Of a stretch of 64,000 nt of DNA, positions 29,081-41,208 are shown piece after piece. Location of the stretch: positions 1,676,001 to 1,740,000 of the forward strand of contig JAHBXF010000002.1 in NCBI GenBank assembly GCA_019636615.1, given 5' to 3'. The stretch comes from Phycisphaeraceae bacterium (GTDB taxonomy: Bacteria; Planctomycetota; Phycisphaerae; Phycisphaerales; UBA1924). The notes below the pieces were generated by a model, which saw only the letters and a list, made by a program, of their open reading frames with translations, did no database searches and was not told where the DNA came from. Position 1 is the stretch's first letter. Every line of letters starts with the position of its first letter. The position numbers and the translations under genes were made by a program.

Positions 29081-31179
29081 TGCGGGCCTCCCGGGTTCAT
29101 TGCGTCACCGTCGCCGCTTTCCGCGGGCTTGAAGACGACATACCACGTCACGCGCACGGTGCCGGTCTCGGGCGGCAGGGGGCCGTCCGCGGGGGGCGTG
29201 AGAGGGACTGTTCGATCGAGTTCATTCTGTGCCGCGGCGCGGGCCACGTCTGCCGCCTGCTCGGTGGCCGAGGGGGGTGGCGCCCCACCGCCGCCGATGA
29301 CGACCGCGCCCCGCTGCACCTGAGCCCGCAGGCCGACGCCGCCCATGGCGTCGCGTTCGATCATCCCTTCGCTGGTCATGACCATGCCGCGACCGCCCGC
29401 GGCATCGCCCGGGAATCGCGGCGAGCCGCCCGAGAGCAGGTCGGCGCCGTCGCGGCCGGGCTCGGCCACGGTGGAAGGACGCGGCGGGGCGACGATCTCG
29501 TAGGGCACATCGGCGCGAACCCCGTTGGCACGCAGCCAGCGGTCGATCGTTTCTTCGGCGAAACGGCGCGCCTCGGGCTGGCGGGTGCTGAGCACCAGCG
29601 TGCATTCGAGGCGGGGGTACTGCGAAATGTTCAGGGGGTCTGCGGGCGCTTGTGAGCCGCTGTCGAAGCCGAAGCCCGTGTCCTGCTGGGGCGCGGCCGG
29701 GGGCAGGTACTGGGTGTCGAAGCGGGTCATGGTGTAGGCGGGGCCGGTGTAGGGGGGGCGGCCCTCGGCGAATCGCCGCTGCCATGCGGGCACGGCGGTG
29801 TCGGCCTCGGCGAGCATCGTGCCGATGTCGTTGACGACGTACTGGAAGATGCCGCGCCGCTCGAGGAGGGTGAGAATGTTGGCAACCCGCATGTCGGGGT
29901 CGCCGGCGTTGAGCACCCCGGCTTCGTCGGCGTCGCGTTTGAGGTCGGCCTGGCGGGCGAGGGCTTGGCGGATGACAGCACCGGGCTGATTGGCCGAGAC
30001 ACCCATGCTGTCGCGCAGTGGGAAGAGGAACATGGCACCGCTGGCGGCGAGGGCGACCCCGGCCGCGGCGGCGAACATGGGGGTCTTTTCCTTCCACATG
30101 CTCTTGCGGAGCACGCTGGTGGGCATGAGGTTGCCGCCGACGGCGTTGAGGCCCAGGCCCTGCAGGGCCAGCCCGTACGCGGTGCAGAAGTTGAGCGAGT
30201 TGTCGTTGAAGCGTGGGGCGGCGTCGCCGGTGACCTTGAGTTTCTTGTACTCCTCGATGCGGTAGACATCCATCGAGAGTTGCTGCTTGAGGTACTTGCG
30301 CAGGCCGGGCAGACGGAAGGTGCTGCCGATGCCGATCAGGCGGGTGAGTTCGGCGTCGCGGTTGAGAGACTGGTAGTAGCCGATGGAGCGCTGGATGTCC
30401 TGCGCGAGGTCGGTAAAGATGGGGCGCATCGCCTGGAAGACCTGGCGGGCGTACTTGCTGTCTTCGGCTTCACGCTTGAGTTTCTCGGCCTTGGAGTAAC
30501 TGGCCTGGAACTGCTGCACGAGGGCGTCGGTGAACTGGTGCCCGCCCAGCGGGAACGTGCGCACCCACATGCGGCCGGGGGTGGCGATGACAAGGTCTGT
30601 GGAGGTAGTTCCAACGTCCACAATGATCGTGCCCGGGGTTTTAGCGCCAAAGTCGAGGTCGTACGCCAGGGCGTTGTACACCGCGATGGGGCTGAGCACG
30701 ACGTATGTCGGGGTGATCCCGACGTCTGCCAGTCGCTGGAGGTGCTCGTTCACGCGTTCGCGGGTGATGGCGAAGATGCCGACTTCGACATCGGGCGAAT
30801 CGGGGGTGACAAAGGTCTGGTAGTCCCACTCGACCTGCTCAAGAGGGAAGGGGATCTGTTGCATCGCCTCGAACTTCACGATGTCGGGCACCTTCTTGGG
30901 CTCGACAGGCGGGAGTTTGGCGAAACGCGCAAAGGCCGAGTGGCCCGGCACCGAGACGGCGATGGGCACCTTGCCGAACTCGTGCTGGCTCACCAGCGTG
31001 CCCAGCGACACGCGGAGCACGTCGTTGACGTTGACATCGGGTGTTGATAGGGGCTTGGGGTGGTCGATGACCACCTGCTCGAGCACCCGCACCCCACCCT
31101 CGCCATCGGCCTCGAGCTTCAGGGCCTTGATGGCGGATGCGCCGATCTCGATCCCCCAGCACATGTTCGTTGCAGGCAT
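29077..31179 (-). CDS. pilM: PilM-PilN fusion protein (type IV pilus-like assembly platform)
   Basis: A 700-residue protein. Residues 1-345 are a full PilM, the actin-like cytoplasmic ring protein: WGIEIGASAIKALKL at the start, IIVDVGTTSTDLVI (185-198) and LIGIGSTFRLPGL (281-293). Then comes GNLMPTSVLRKSMW (349-362), which looks like the NLLPWR peptide at the start of PilN, a membrane helix (368-388) and a periplasmic part up to 700. So PilM and PilN appear fused into one chain. The ATG at 31179 is chosen because GAGG lies seven bases before it and the PilM N-terminus follows; a start at 31260 would add 27 unconserved residues. It heads a three-gene operon. Confidence 0.88.
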   Translation of the reverse strand: MPATNMCWGIEIGASAIKALKLEADGEGGVRVLEQVVIDHPKPLSTPDVNVNDVLRVSLGTLVSQHEFGKVPIAVSVPGHSAFARFAKLPPVEPKKVPDIVKFEAMQQIPFPLEQVEWDYQTFVTPDSPDVEVGIFAITRERVNEHLQRLADVGITPTYVVLSPIAVYNALAYDLDFGAKTPGTIIVDVGTTSTDLVIATPGRMWVRTFPLGGHQFTDALVQQFQASYSKAEKLKREAEDSKYARQVFQAMRPIFTDLAQDIQRSIGYYQSLNRDAELTRLIGIGSTFRLPGLRKYLKQQLSMDVYRIEEYKKLKVTGDAAPRFNDNSLNFCTAYGLALQGLGLNAVGGNLMPTSVLRKSMWKEKTPMFAAAAGVALAASGAMFLFPLRDSMGVSANQPGAVIRQALARQADLKRDADEAGVLNAGDPDMRVANILTLLERRGIFQYVVNDIGTMLAEADTAVPAWQRRFAEGRPPYTGPAYTMTRFDTQYLPPAAPQQDTGFGFDSGSQAPADPLNISQYPRLECTLVLSTRQPEARRFAEETIDRWLRANGVRADVPYEIVAPPRPSTVAEPGRDGADLLSGGSPRFPGDAAGGRGMVMTSEGMIERDAMGGVGLRAQVQRGAVVIGGGGAPPPSATEQAADVARAAAQNELDRTVPLTPPADGPLPPETGTVRVTWYVVFKPAESGDGDAMNPGGPQ

Positions 31180-31394
31180 GCCGACCTCGCTTGGCGTAAA
31201 CACAAACCACGGCCCGGGCGCACAGCGCGCCGGGGCGGACCGCACCAAAACTCCCCACACTCCGGCTGTTGGGCCGGATGGTACACGAGGCGGCCCCCGC
31301 GAACCAATCCCGGATCAACCATCCAGCATACGGATTCCAGACGCCCGATGTTGCCTCATGACTGTCACAGGTCTGTAACCACGCGGCTGCGGGG

Positions 31395-31769
31395 TCACCC
31401 GTCGCGCTCCAGCCGATCGGCAACCCTCGACAAAACCAGCGCCGCAACGACGCCGATGCCCAGCAGCCACGCGCGGCCAACAGGCACTTTGAGGCCGAAC
31501 CAGGAGTCCGGGCTGACATACGCCGCGCTGTGATACGCCACAAGCACCATGCACAACCCTGTCACCGTGCGGGTTGTCAGGCTCATCGAGCGCCGCCACG
31601 CGGCCAAGCGAACCGGGAGCGATTGGCCCTCTTCGGGCATTTCTTGATGATCATCGTCGTCCGCCCGGGAAACTCCCGGCGAACGGTCGATCAGCAGCCA
31701 CACCCCGGCCGCGGCGAGCGCCGCAGCGATGAAGTATGCCGTGATGGCGAGCCACATGGGGACAGGCAC
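31395..31769 (-). CDS. Small membrane protein, three predicted helices
   Basis: A 124-residue protein with membrane helices at about 7-27, 66-85 and 97-115, separated by an acidic loop (DDDDHQE). No family is recognised. It starts 8 bases after the MEMO-family gene on the same strand, so the two are probably one operon. The start is uncertain: GTG 31769 or ATG 31757, neither with a ribosome site. Confidence 0.65.
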   Translation of the reverse strand: MPVPMWLAITAYFIAAALAAAGVWLLIDRSPGVSRADDDDHQEMPEEGQSLPVRLAAWRRSMSLTTRTVTGLCMVLVAYHSAAYVSPDSWFGLKVPVGRAWLLGIGVVAALVLSRVADRLERDG

Positions 31770-31777
31770 GGGAGTGC

Positions 31778-33163
31778 TTATTCCAGCGCCATGCCGACGT
31801 TGCTGACGAGGCTTCCGCCCTTTTCATCCATGGCGGCGGCGTAGTTGAAGATGTGAACCCGGCTGGGCTGAGCGATTTTGAAGGCGGCAGCCATGTTGCC
31901 CAGACTGCACCAGCGTGTGGGGTTCTGCTGCCAGGCCATGCTGGAAATCATCTCGTCCACCTTGCCCTCGGCGTACATCTGGATGAGTTCGCGGTCATGG
32001 CCGAAGGTTTTGTTGCGGGCTTCGACGGCTTCGGGCTCTTCGCCCGCCAGCGGGGTGGGGTCTCCGAAGGCGGGCCCGACGTGGCTGAGGTCGGCAGAAG
32101 AGACAACCAGAGTTTTCCCGGGAAGTTCGGCCAGGGCCTCGCGCATGGCCGCGACAAAGACATCGAAGCCGATGCCGTTGCCGTCGTAACTCTCGCCGTT
32201 GTTGACACTTGGGTCGTGGATCAGGGCCGCGAAGACTTTGGGATAGTTGCCGGCCTCATCCTTGCCGAAGCAGTGCTGAACCCAGGGGATCTGCAACTCG
32301 ATGGAGTGCTCGCGCTCGTGGTCGAAGCGATGGGCGAAGAGCGTCTCGCCGAGTGAACCGAGTTTGGACTTCAGTGCCGAAATAAGGTTTTCGTCAGCAT
32401 TGCAAACACCGAACGGGCTTTGGTAGCCCTTGTCGCAGCCGCAGACACCCGTGCATTCACCGAAGTGATTGGTGCCGAGGATGACCACCCGATCGGGGCG
32501 GTCAACGACCCTGAGCCGCCCCCAGACGCTGGCGTAGTTGAGCCAGCCGCGCTGGTAGTCGATGTGGGGCACGACAATCCCGCGGGGGAGGGTGTCCATG
32601 CTGGGGTTCGGGGCGTCTTTGAGTGCCGCGGCGATCCACTCGTCGAATACTTCCTGCAGGCGCTTGGCACCGAGAGTGGCCTTTTCCTCGTCGGACATTT
32701 CGACGGGGTCGTTCTGCTGCTCAGGCGGGCGCTGGGAACGCACGGTGTGCTCGGCCAGCGCGTCGGCGAAAGCGGCGGTCGAAGCCGGGGGGAGCACGGG
32801 GGAACTGTCAAAGTCTGCCCGCATTTTGGCGAGCATCGCGTCAAAGGTTGGCCCGTAGAGAAGCCCGGCGTCATCCAACTGCGCCACCAACTGCTCCAGG
32901 GGCTCGCGTGTGAGCCCCCGCCCCACTGCTTTCACGATGTCATCGACTGACTTCTGCCCGTCGAGCAGCGGAAGAACGTTCTGGAATGCGGGCGACGTGA
33001 ACACAGCCTTGTCTGAGATCTGGCGGGCATCGGCCAGGCCCAGCGCGGTCTGGTTGGCGATCTGCGCGGCGAACCCCCTCACCGGCCTCAGTCGCGGGTG
33101 CTGGTGGTGGAGCGCGGCGGGGTTGAACTTCGGAGGGGTTGGTTGCTGTGGAGGTTGGTTCAC
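31778..33163 (-). CDS. MEMO-family protein (AmmeMemoRadiSam system protein B)
   Basis: A protein of about 461 residues. The C-terminal 280 residues are a MEMO domain, a fold related to class III nonhaem iron dioxygenases: GIVVPHIDYQRGW, VVILGTNHFGECTG, HEREHSIELQIPWV and LVVSSADLSHVGP carry its conserved histidines and acidic residues. In front is a winged-helix, PqqD-like domain (DKAVFTSPAFQNVL to LVAQLDDAGLLYG) seen in many bacterial versions. In AmmeMemoRadiSam systems it works with an AMMECR1 protein and a radical SAM enzyme; neither is next to it here. The start is uncertain: GTG 33163 (VNQPPQQ) is assumed, and an ATG at 33211 is also in frame. Confidence 0.85.
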   Translation of the reverse strand: MNQPPQQPTPPKFNPAALHHQHPRLRPVRGFAAQIANQTALGLADARQISDKAVFTSPAFQNVLPLLDGQKSVDDIVKAVGRGLTREPLEQLVAQLDDAGLLYGPTFDAMLAKMRADFDSSPVLPPASTAAFADALAEHTVRSQRPPEQQNDPVEMSDEEKATLGAKRLQEVFDEWIAAALKDAPNPSMDTLPRGIVVPHIDYQRGWLNYASVWGRLRVVDRPDRVVILGTNHFGECTGVCGCDKGYQSPFGVCNADENLISALKSKLGSLGETLFAHRFDHEREHSIELQIPWVQHCFGKDEAGNYPKVFAALIHDPSVNNGESYDGNGIGFDVFVAAMREALAELPGKTLVVSSADLSHVGPAFGDPTPLAGEEPEAVEARNKTFGHDRELIQMYAEGKVDEMISSMAWQQNPTRWCSLGNMAAAFKIAQPSRVHIFNYAAAMDEKGGSLVSNVGMALE

Positions 33164-33246
33164 ATAGAACAATATGACCCGACATAGACCCAAACCCTTG
33201 CGCGGGCCCACAACCCAGATGCCCGGGCTGGCCCCGCCCGAACCGG

Positions 33247-34509
33247 TTACCCCGAGCCCCTGAGCACCCCGACGGCGGACAGGAGCGCCTCCAACGCGTT
33301 GGAGACATCTTGGGGCGTGTGCATCGCGCCCAGTGACAGCCGGACCACGCCAGGGTCAGTCACGATATCGCCCTGCACCCCGGGCTCGAGTGTACCAAGA
33401 GATGCGTGCGCCGCCGGGGCGCAGGTCAGGCCTGAACGAACGCAATACCCCCGTTCCTGCTCCATGATCATGGCTACTTCGGCGGGGCGAGCGCCGGGGG
33501 TGAGAAAGGAGAAGACGCCCACCCGGTCGTGGGCATCGCCGGGGCCCAGGAGCGCGACGCCCTCGGGCGGCGCGTGAGAAGCGTGGGGCACGGCGGGGAT
33601 GCCCCGCCTGGCACACGCACCGAGCATGACTTCGACGAGCGCCCGATGGTGCGCGAAGTGGTCGCCGCCGCGCGAAAGCAGGAACCCGATGGCCGCGCCC
33701 AGCCCGGCAATGCCGGGCACGTTGGGTGTGCCGGCCTCGAAGCGCTGGGGCATTTCAGCGGGGTGCTCATCAGAAGCGGACTGCCCTCCGGTGCCCCCTT
33801 CGCGCACGGTGGCGAAGCGTTCTTCGCTCCCCGGGCGGATGTAGAGCACCCCAACGCCTTGCGGGCCAAGCAAGCCCTTGTGCGCGGGGAAGGCGCAGGC
33901 ATCGGCGCCGAGTTTTGCAAGGTTCAAGGGGATGTGCCCCGCCGCCTGCGCGGCATCGACCAAGAGCGGCACCCCGGCGGCCCGGCAGGCCTCGGCAACC
34001 CCCGCCACAGGCTGTAAGGCACCGCTGACATTGCCGGCCATGTTGAGCACCACGAGCACTGTGGTTGGCCGCAGCGCTTGCTGAATATCCGCGGCGTCGA
34101 TCACACCCGTCTCTCGCCCCGCGTGCACGAAGGTGACTTCGACACCCTCGCCCTGGAGTACGGCCAGCGGGCGAGTGACCGCGTTGTGTTCCTGGCCGCT
34201 CGCGATGATGTGAATCTCTGCACCGGGCCTGCGAACCCTGGCGGCGCGGACGGCGCCTTTGATCGCCGCGTTCAGCGAGTCTGTGGTGTTGAGTGTGAAA
34301 GCGAAGCGTTCGGGCCCCTCGGCGCACAGAAACTCGGCGAGGCGCCGCCTGCCCATGGCCACGAGGCCGGCCGCGGCCTGAGCCGCGCGGTACCCGCCTC
34401 GCCCCGGCGATGCACCGACATCATCGACGCAGCGCGCCATCGCCTCCCCCACGCCCGGGGCCTTGGGGAAACTGGTCGAAGCGTTGTCAAAGTAGTGCGA
34501 GCCCCGCAT
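33247..34509 (-). CDS. Class V aminotransferase, cysteine desulfurase-like
   Basis: A 420-residue PLP enzyme of fold type I. YFDNASTSFPKAP at the start is typical of SufS/NifS-like proteins. VLVVLNMAGNVSGALQP, VPLLVDAAQAAGHIP and the PLP lysine in CAFPAHKGLLGPQG are clear. The desulfurase cysteine is in VRSGLTCAPAAH. It would take sulfur from cysteine for Fe-S clusters or thiolation, or may act on another substrate. ATG 34509 is chosen because the family N-terminus begins right after; a GTG at 34533 is an alternative. It follows folD by about 50 bases on the same strand. Confidence 0.87.
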   Translation of the reverse strand: MRGSHYFDNASTSFPKAPGVGEAMARCVDDVGASPGRGGYRAAQAAAGLVAMGRRRLAEFLCAEGPERFAFTLNTTDSLNAAIKGAVRAARVRRPGAEIHIIASGQEHNAVTRPLAVLQGEGVEVTFVHAGRETGVIDAADIQQALRPTTVLVVLNMAGNVSGALQPVAGVAEACRAAGVPLLVDAAQAAGHIPLNLAKLGADACAFPAHKGLLGPQGVGVLYIRPGSEERFATVREGGTGGQSASDEHPAEMPQRFEAGTPNVPGIAGLGAAIGFLLSRGGDHFAHHRALVEVMLGACARRGIPAVPHASHAPPEGVALLGPGDAHDRVGVFSFLTPGARPAEVAMIMEQERGYCVRSGLTCAPAAHASLGTLEPGVQGDIVTDPGVVRLSLGAMHTPQDVSNALEALLSAVGVLRGSG

Positions 34510-34558
34510 GGCAGCAAAGAGCGTATGTGGCACGCACGGGGCGTGCGTCGCGCCGGGC

Positions 34559-37761
<3,203 letters not shown>

Positions 37762-37829
37762 ACCAGAGGCCCGCGTGGCCTGAGTGATCGCCGTGAGCAC
37801 ATTGATCGCCGCGGCGGGTGTCGGCGGCT

Positions 37830-38441
37830 TCAGTCCGGGGTTCGCTCGCCGAGGCAGTAGTGCCTGCCGCCCCACTTCGACACCTTGAGCAACTTGCCCA
37901 CGTTCTGGTTGGAGGCTTCGTCGGCGGGGATGAGATCGCGCCTGGTCAGGCCCAGTTCGAGCAGGTTGGCGCGATAGCCGCATTCGGCGCAGCGAACATA
38001 TACCCGGTTTGGGTCGGGGGTATCTCCCATGAATTCCATGGGCAGACCGATGAGCGACTGGCCGCACTTGCGGCACAACTTGCGGCGCACCTCGCGTCCC
38101 ACGGCGAACCAATACTGCACTTCGCGCGTGAGAATCATCAGTAAGACCGTGATCACCACAGCCCCGAGCACCACACTCAGAGCCAGCGTGTAGGGCACTG
38201 CCTCCAGCGGGTAATACCGCATCCAGAGGTCCATCGCATACCCGGAGATGATGGCGTATGAGAGCGGCAGGTAGACCAACGCACCGATGACGGCCGGCAC
38301 GATCATGAATGTAGCCGAGGCGTTCTCTCTCACCCGTTGCATCAAGGCGCGGCATTCACCATCGCTGAACATGTCCAGTTCGCGGTATGCCCGGTAGACC
38401 TTGAAAAACTCGGACCAGATCACACGAGTGGATACGCCCAA
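37830..38441 (-). CDS. Membrane protein with zinc-ribbon-like cysteine pairs
   Basis: A 203-residue protein with two membrane helices (about 45-67 and 82-104) and a cytoplasmic tail carrying two CxxC pairs, CRKCG and CAECG, about 30 residues apart, which look like a zinc ribbon. It ends with a basic segment. No family is recognised. It converges with ligA and is separated from pgi by about 45 bases on the same strand, so it may be transcribed together with pgi. Confidence 0.7.
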   Translation of the reverse strand: MGVSTRVIWSEFFKVYRAYRELDMFSDGECRALMQRVRENASATFMIVPAVIGALVYLPLSYAIISGYAMDLWMRYYPLEAVPYTLALSVVLGAVVITVLLMILTREVQYWFAVGREVRRKLCRKCGQSLIGLPMEFMGDTPDPNRVYVRCAECGYRANLLELGLTRRDLIPADEASNQNVGKLLKVSKWGGRHYCLGERTPD

Positions 38442-38486
38442 GGCCCTCTGCGGGTTGCACCCGGGGAGCCCGGCAGAATCACCTGC

Positions 38487-39911
38487 TCACCCGTTGATGA
38501 TGCGTTCGGTGGGCCGAAGGGTCTGGTCAACGGTGTTCTTGAACTTTTCGTATCCGGCTCGCCCCATGAGCCCGAACGTTGCCTGCTTGCCGAGTTCCAC
38601 GGCCGGCTGGTCGTAGGCGTCGATGTTCAGGAGCAACCCCGCGTAGGCGGTGGCGATCTGCCAGAGCGAAATGAACTGGCCGATGTGGTAGGCATCCGCC
38701 ACGGGGAAGCGGATGGTGTAGTTCGGACGCATCGACTCCACAAAGGCGTATTCGGTCGCCCGCTTTTCGGCGGACAAGAGTTCGCCCAGCGAGCGGCCCT
38801 CGAGATACCGCAGCGCCTCGACACCCAGCCCGGTCGGGATGGGGACATCGGTGTCGAACTTCTCGACCTCGATCATGCCGATGACTTTGTCGTTGGGCCC
38901 TTCGCGGTAGAGTTGCACCTGGCTGTGCTGGTCGGTGGCGCCGAGCGCCTTGATGGGGGTGAACCCGGTGTACGCCGTGTTCCCCGCGAGGTCTTTGGCT
39001 TTGCCGAGGCTCTCGGCCCACAACTGGCGGTACCAGTCTGCCATGGAGTACAGGTTGCTGGCGTAGGGCATCAGCACGTGGTTGGTCTTGCCCTTGGTCT
39101 GGCCGAGTTCCACCAGCAGCAGCGCCAGCATGGCCGCGGGGTTGCGCTCAACCTGCGGGCGCGAGCAGACGGCGTCCATCTCTGCGGCGCCGGTGAGCAA
39201 AGCCTCGATATCGATGCCGCACATGCACGCGGAGAAGAGGCCCACCGGGCTCAAGACCGAGAATCGACCGCCCACGCCGTCGGGCACAGGGAGTGTCGGG
39301 TACCCCTCCCGCTCGCAGATCTGACGCATGGTGCCGCGCGCGGGGTCGGTGATGGCAACGACCTGCTCGGCGTGCCCGGCCCCCAGCAGAGCGCGCAGCC
39401 GCTCACGAACGATCATGAACTGCGCGGCGGTCTCGGCGGTTTCGCCGCTCTTGCTGATGACGTTGAAGAGGGTGCGGTGAAGGCCGCCGCCGGCCGATTC
39501 GCAGTATTCGATGACGTTGTCGAACGCGACGGGATCGACATTGTCGACGACGAACAGCCTCGGGCCGGTTCGCACACCGTCGGGAAGAAGGTTGTGCGTG
39601 GCCGGGTTGAGCGCGTTGTGCAGCGCGATGTTGCCCAGGGCAGAACCGCCGATGCCCAACACGATCAGATTATCAAACCTCCCGCGGCAACGCGAGGCGA
39701 TGTCGCGGACGGCGGTGAGATGGGCCGTTCTCACGGGGTCGAAGGGCAGGTCGCGCCAGCGTTCCCAGTTGGTGCCGCGCGTTGAAGCCAGACGCTGGGT
39801 GTGCGCGGCCATGGCCGTCGCCACATCTCCACCCGGCGCGAGGATCGCGGGATCGAGCCCGTGGGCGCCGACACGGTCGGCCAGACAGTTGGCGTAATCG
39901 AGGGAGAGCAT
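38487..39911 (-). CDS. pgi: Glucose-6-phosphate isomerase
   Basis: A 474-residue glycolytic enzyme that interconverts glucose 6-phosphate and fructose 6-phosphate. The sugar-phosphate loops IVLGIGGSALGN and NVISKSGETAET are clear, and GGRFSVLSPVGLFSA matches PGI signature 1. The Glu of WAESLGK and the His of ATDQHSQVQLY are also in place. The length places it with the shorter bacterial/archaeal-like PGIs rather than the 550-residue E. coli type. ATG 39911 (MLSLDYAN) is preferred over the ATG three codons earlier; both are possible. Confidence 0.95.
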   Translation of the reverse strand: MLSLDYANCLADRVGAHGLDPAILAPGGDVATAMAAHTQRLASTRGTNWERWRDLPFDPVRTAHLTAVRDIASRCRGRFDNLIVLGIGGSALGNIALHNALNPATHNLLPDGVRTGPRLFVVDNVDPVAFDNVIEYCESAGGGLHRTLFNVISKSGETAETAAQFMIVRERLRALLGAGHAEQVVAITDPARGTMRQICEREGYPTLPVPDGVGGRFSVLSPVGLFSACMCGIDIEALLTGAAEMDAVCSRPQVERNPAAMLALLLVELGQTKGKTNHVLMPYASNLYSMADWYRQLWAESLGKAKDLAGNTAYTGFTPIKALGATDQHSQVQLYREGPNDKVIGMIEVEKFDTDVPIPTGLGVEALRYLEGRSLGELLSAEKRATEYAFVESMRPNYTIRFPVADAYHIGQFISLWQIATAYAGLLLNIDAYDQPAVELGKQATFGLMGRAGYEKFKNTVDQTLRPTERIING

Positions 39912-40051
39912 GGGGGGCAAGGATACCGCGTCGCCGGGTCAGCCGCGCGGCAGAGATGTACGGAATTGAGAAGGGTGTGTCCGAAGCGGGAGTGCGGGCG
40001 TGTGGTCAGGCCTTGCCGGGCAGAACAGGATCTCGCGTCGTACTCTGGCGG

Positions 40052-40612
40052 ATGATTCATCCATGGCACGCAGTGACGCCGGGCATTCAGGGAAAAGACC
40101 TGCCCGCGAACTTTCAGGCGGTGATCGAGATTCCCAAGGGGTCGAGCAACAAGTACGAGTTGGACAAAGTCTCGGGCATGCTGAAACTGGACCGCGTGCT
40201 CTCCAGCGCGGTCTATTACCCGGCCAACTACGGGTTCATCCCGCAGACGCTGGCGGAAGACGACGACCCGCTGGACGTGCTGGTGTACAGCGTGGAGGAG
40301 ATACCTCCCATGTGCCTGTGCGAGGCCCGGGCCGTGGGATTGATGACCATGATCGACCACGGTGACCCGGATCACAAGATCATCAGCGTGATGACGAGCG
40401 ACCCTGTGTACAACGAGTTTGAGAAGGCCAGCGACTTTCCCAAACACATCTTCAAAATGCTCAAACGTTTCTTTGAAGACTACAAGACGCTGGAGGGCAA
40501 GGACGTTGAAGTCGACGAGATCATGCCCGCCGAGGCGGCGTACGCGGTGATCGAGGATTCGCTCAACCGCTACGAGAAACTGCGGCGGCAGGGGAAGATG
40601 AAGGGGCTGTGA
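40052..40612 (+). CDS. ppa: Family I inorganic pyrophosphatase
   Basis: A 186-residue enzyme that hydrolyses pyrophosphate from biosynthesis. It shows FQAVIEIPKGSSNKYELDK, YYPANYGFIPQT and the metal-binding aspartates in EDDDPLDVLVYS, all typical of the family. The last 40 residues carry the KRFFEDYKTLEGK segment. The ATG at 40052 fits the conserved start (WHAVTPG). It is divergent from pgi. The gene has no obvious terminator, and converges with the small membrane gene after only 5 bases. Confidence 0.96.
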   Translation: MIHPWHAVTPGIQGKDLPANFQAVIEIPKGSSNKYELDKVSGMLKLDRVLSSAVYYPANYGFIPQTLAEDDDPLDVLVYSVEEIPPMCLCEARAVGLMTMIDHGDPDHKIISVMTSDPVYNEFEKASDFPKHIFKMLKRFFEDYKTLEGKDVEVDEIMPAEAAYAVIEDSLNRYEKLRRQGKMKGL

Positions 40613-40617
40613 GCCGG

Positions 40618-40914
40618 TCAGCGGGCGGGACGCGCAGCCGGAGAATCAACATACGATTGTGAGCGAACGGACTTCGGGCCTGATTGGGATGCCGCCACGC
40701 ATGCCCAGATTATGCAGATGGGCCACGTGATGATCAGGCTAAGCCCAAGTGTGAAGAATGCCAAAACAGCACTTACCACAAGCATAATGAGAGCGCCTGC
40801 GACTGTGCTGTAGAGCATTCCCAGTGGGCCAAAGATCAATGCGAGCAGGAACGCAAGCCCGACGCTCTTTCGTTCTACGACTACAACAACCTGCTGATTT
40901 ACCATGTGCGACAC
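40618..40914 (-). CDS. Small membrane protein of lower GC
   Basis: A 98-residue protein with two long hydrophobic helices (about 17-38 and 42-68) and a short basic tail. The layout recalls small two-helix proteins such as the superinfection-immunity/TM2-like groups, but no signature is firm. The GTG at 40914 is chosen because GGGAGG lies six bases before it; the ATG three codons later is 15 bases away. Base composition is clearly less GC-rich than in flanking genes, so it may have been acquired. Confidence 0.6.
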   Translation of the reverse strand: MSHMVNQQVVVVVERKSVGLAFLLALIFGPLGMLYSTVAGALIMLVVSAVLAFFTLGLSLIITWPICIIWACVAASQSGPKSVRSQSYVDSPAARPAR

Positions 40915-40995
40915 TTGATACCTCCCATAAGTAGAGTTCACGTACTCTAACATGCCTGCGGTCGAAAGGCACGCGACCGCAACGCCCCATAACGG

Positions 40996-41044
40996 CACCC
41001 ACCACCCACCACCCACCACCCCCCACCCCCCACCTCCACCCTCC
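40996..41044 (-). repeat. Simple (ACCC)n-like tract, G-rich on the minus strand
   Basis: A 49-base stretch built from ACC/ACCC units. On the minus strand it reads as many runs of three to six G separated by one to two bases, which fits a G-quadruplex. It lies about 80 bases upstream of the small membrane gene and in front of hpt on the other strand. Confidence 0.75.
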
Positions 41045-41208
41045 GCCGCGGAGGCCCGGGACATGAGCGGCTTCACTCACCCATCGGCCTCTCGCTTGGC
41101 GGGCAGCGTGTGCGCACGGAAACGCGTTTGCGCTTCCACGGTTCATGCAACCGCTGGCGAAAGATGCGCGGTTGTGCAGACGTTCAGAGGTCGGGCTACG
41201 CTGGGCTG

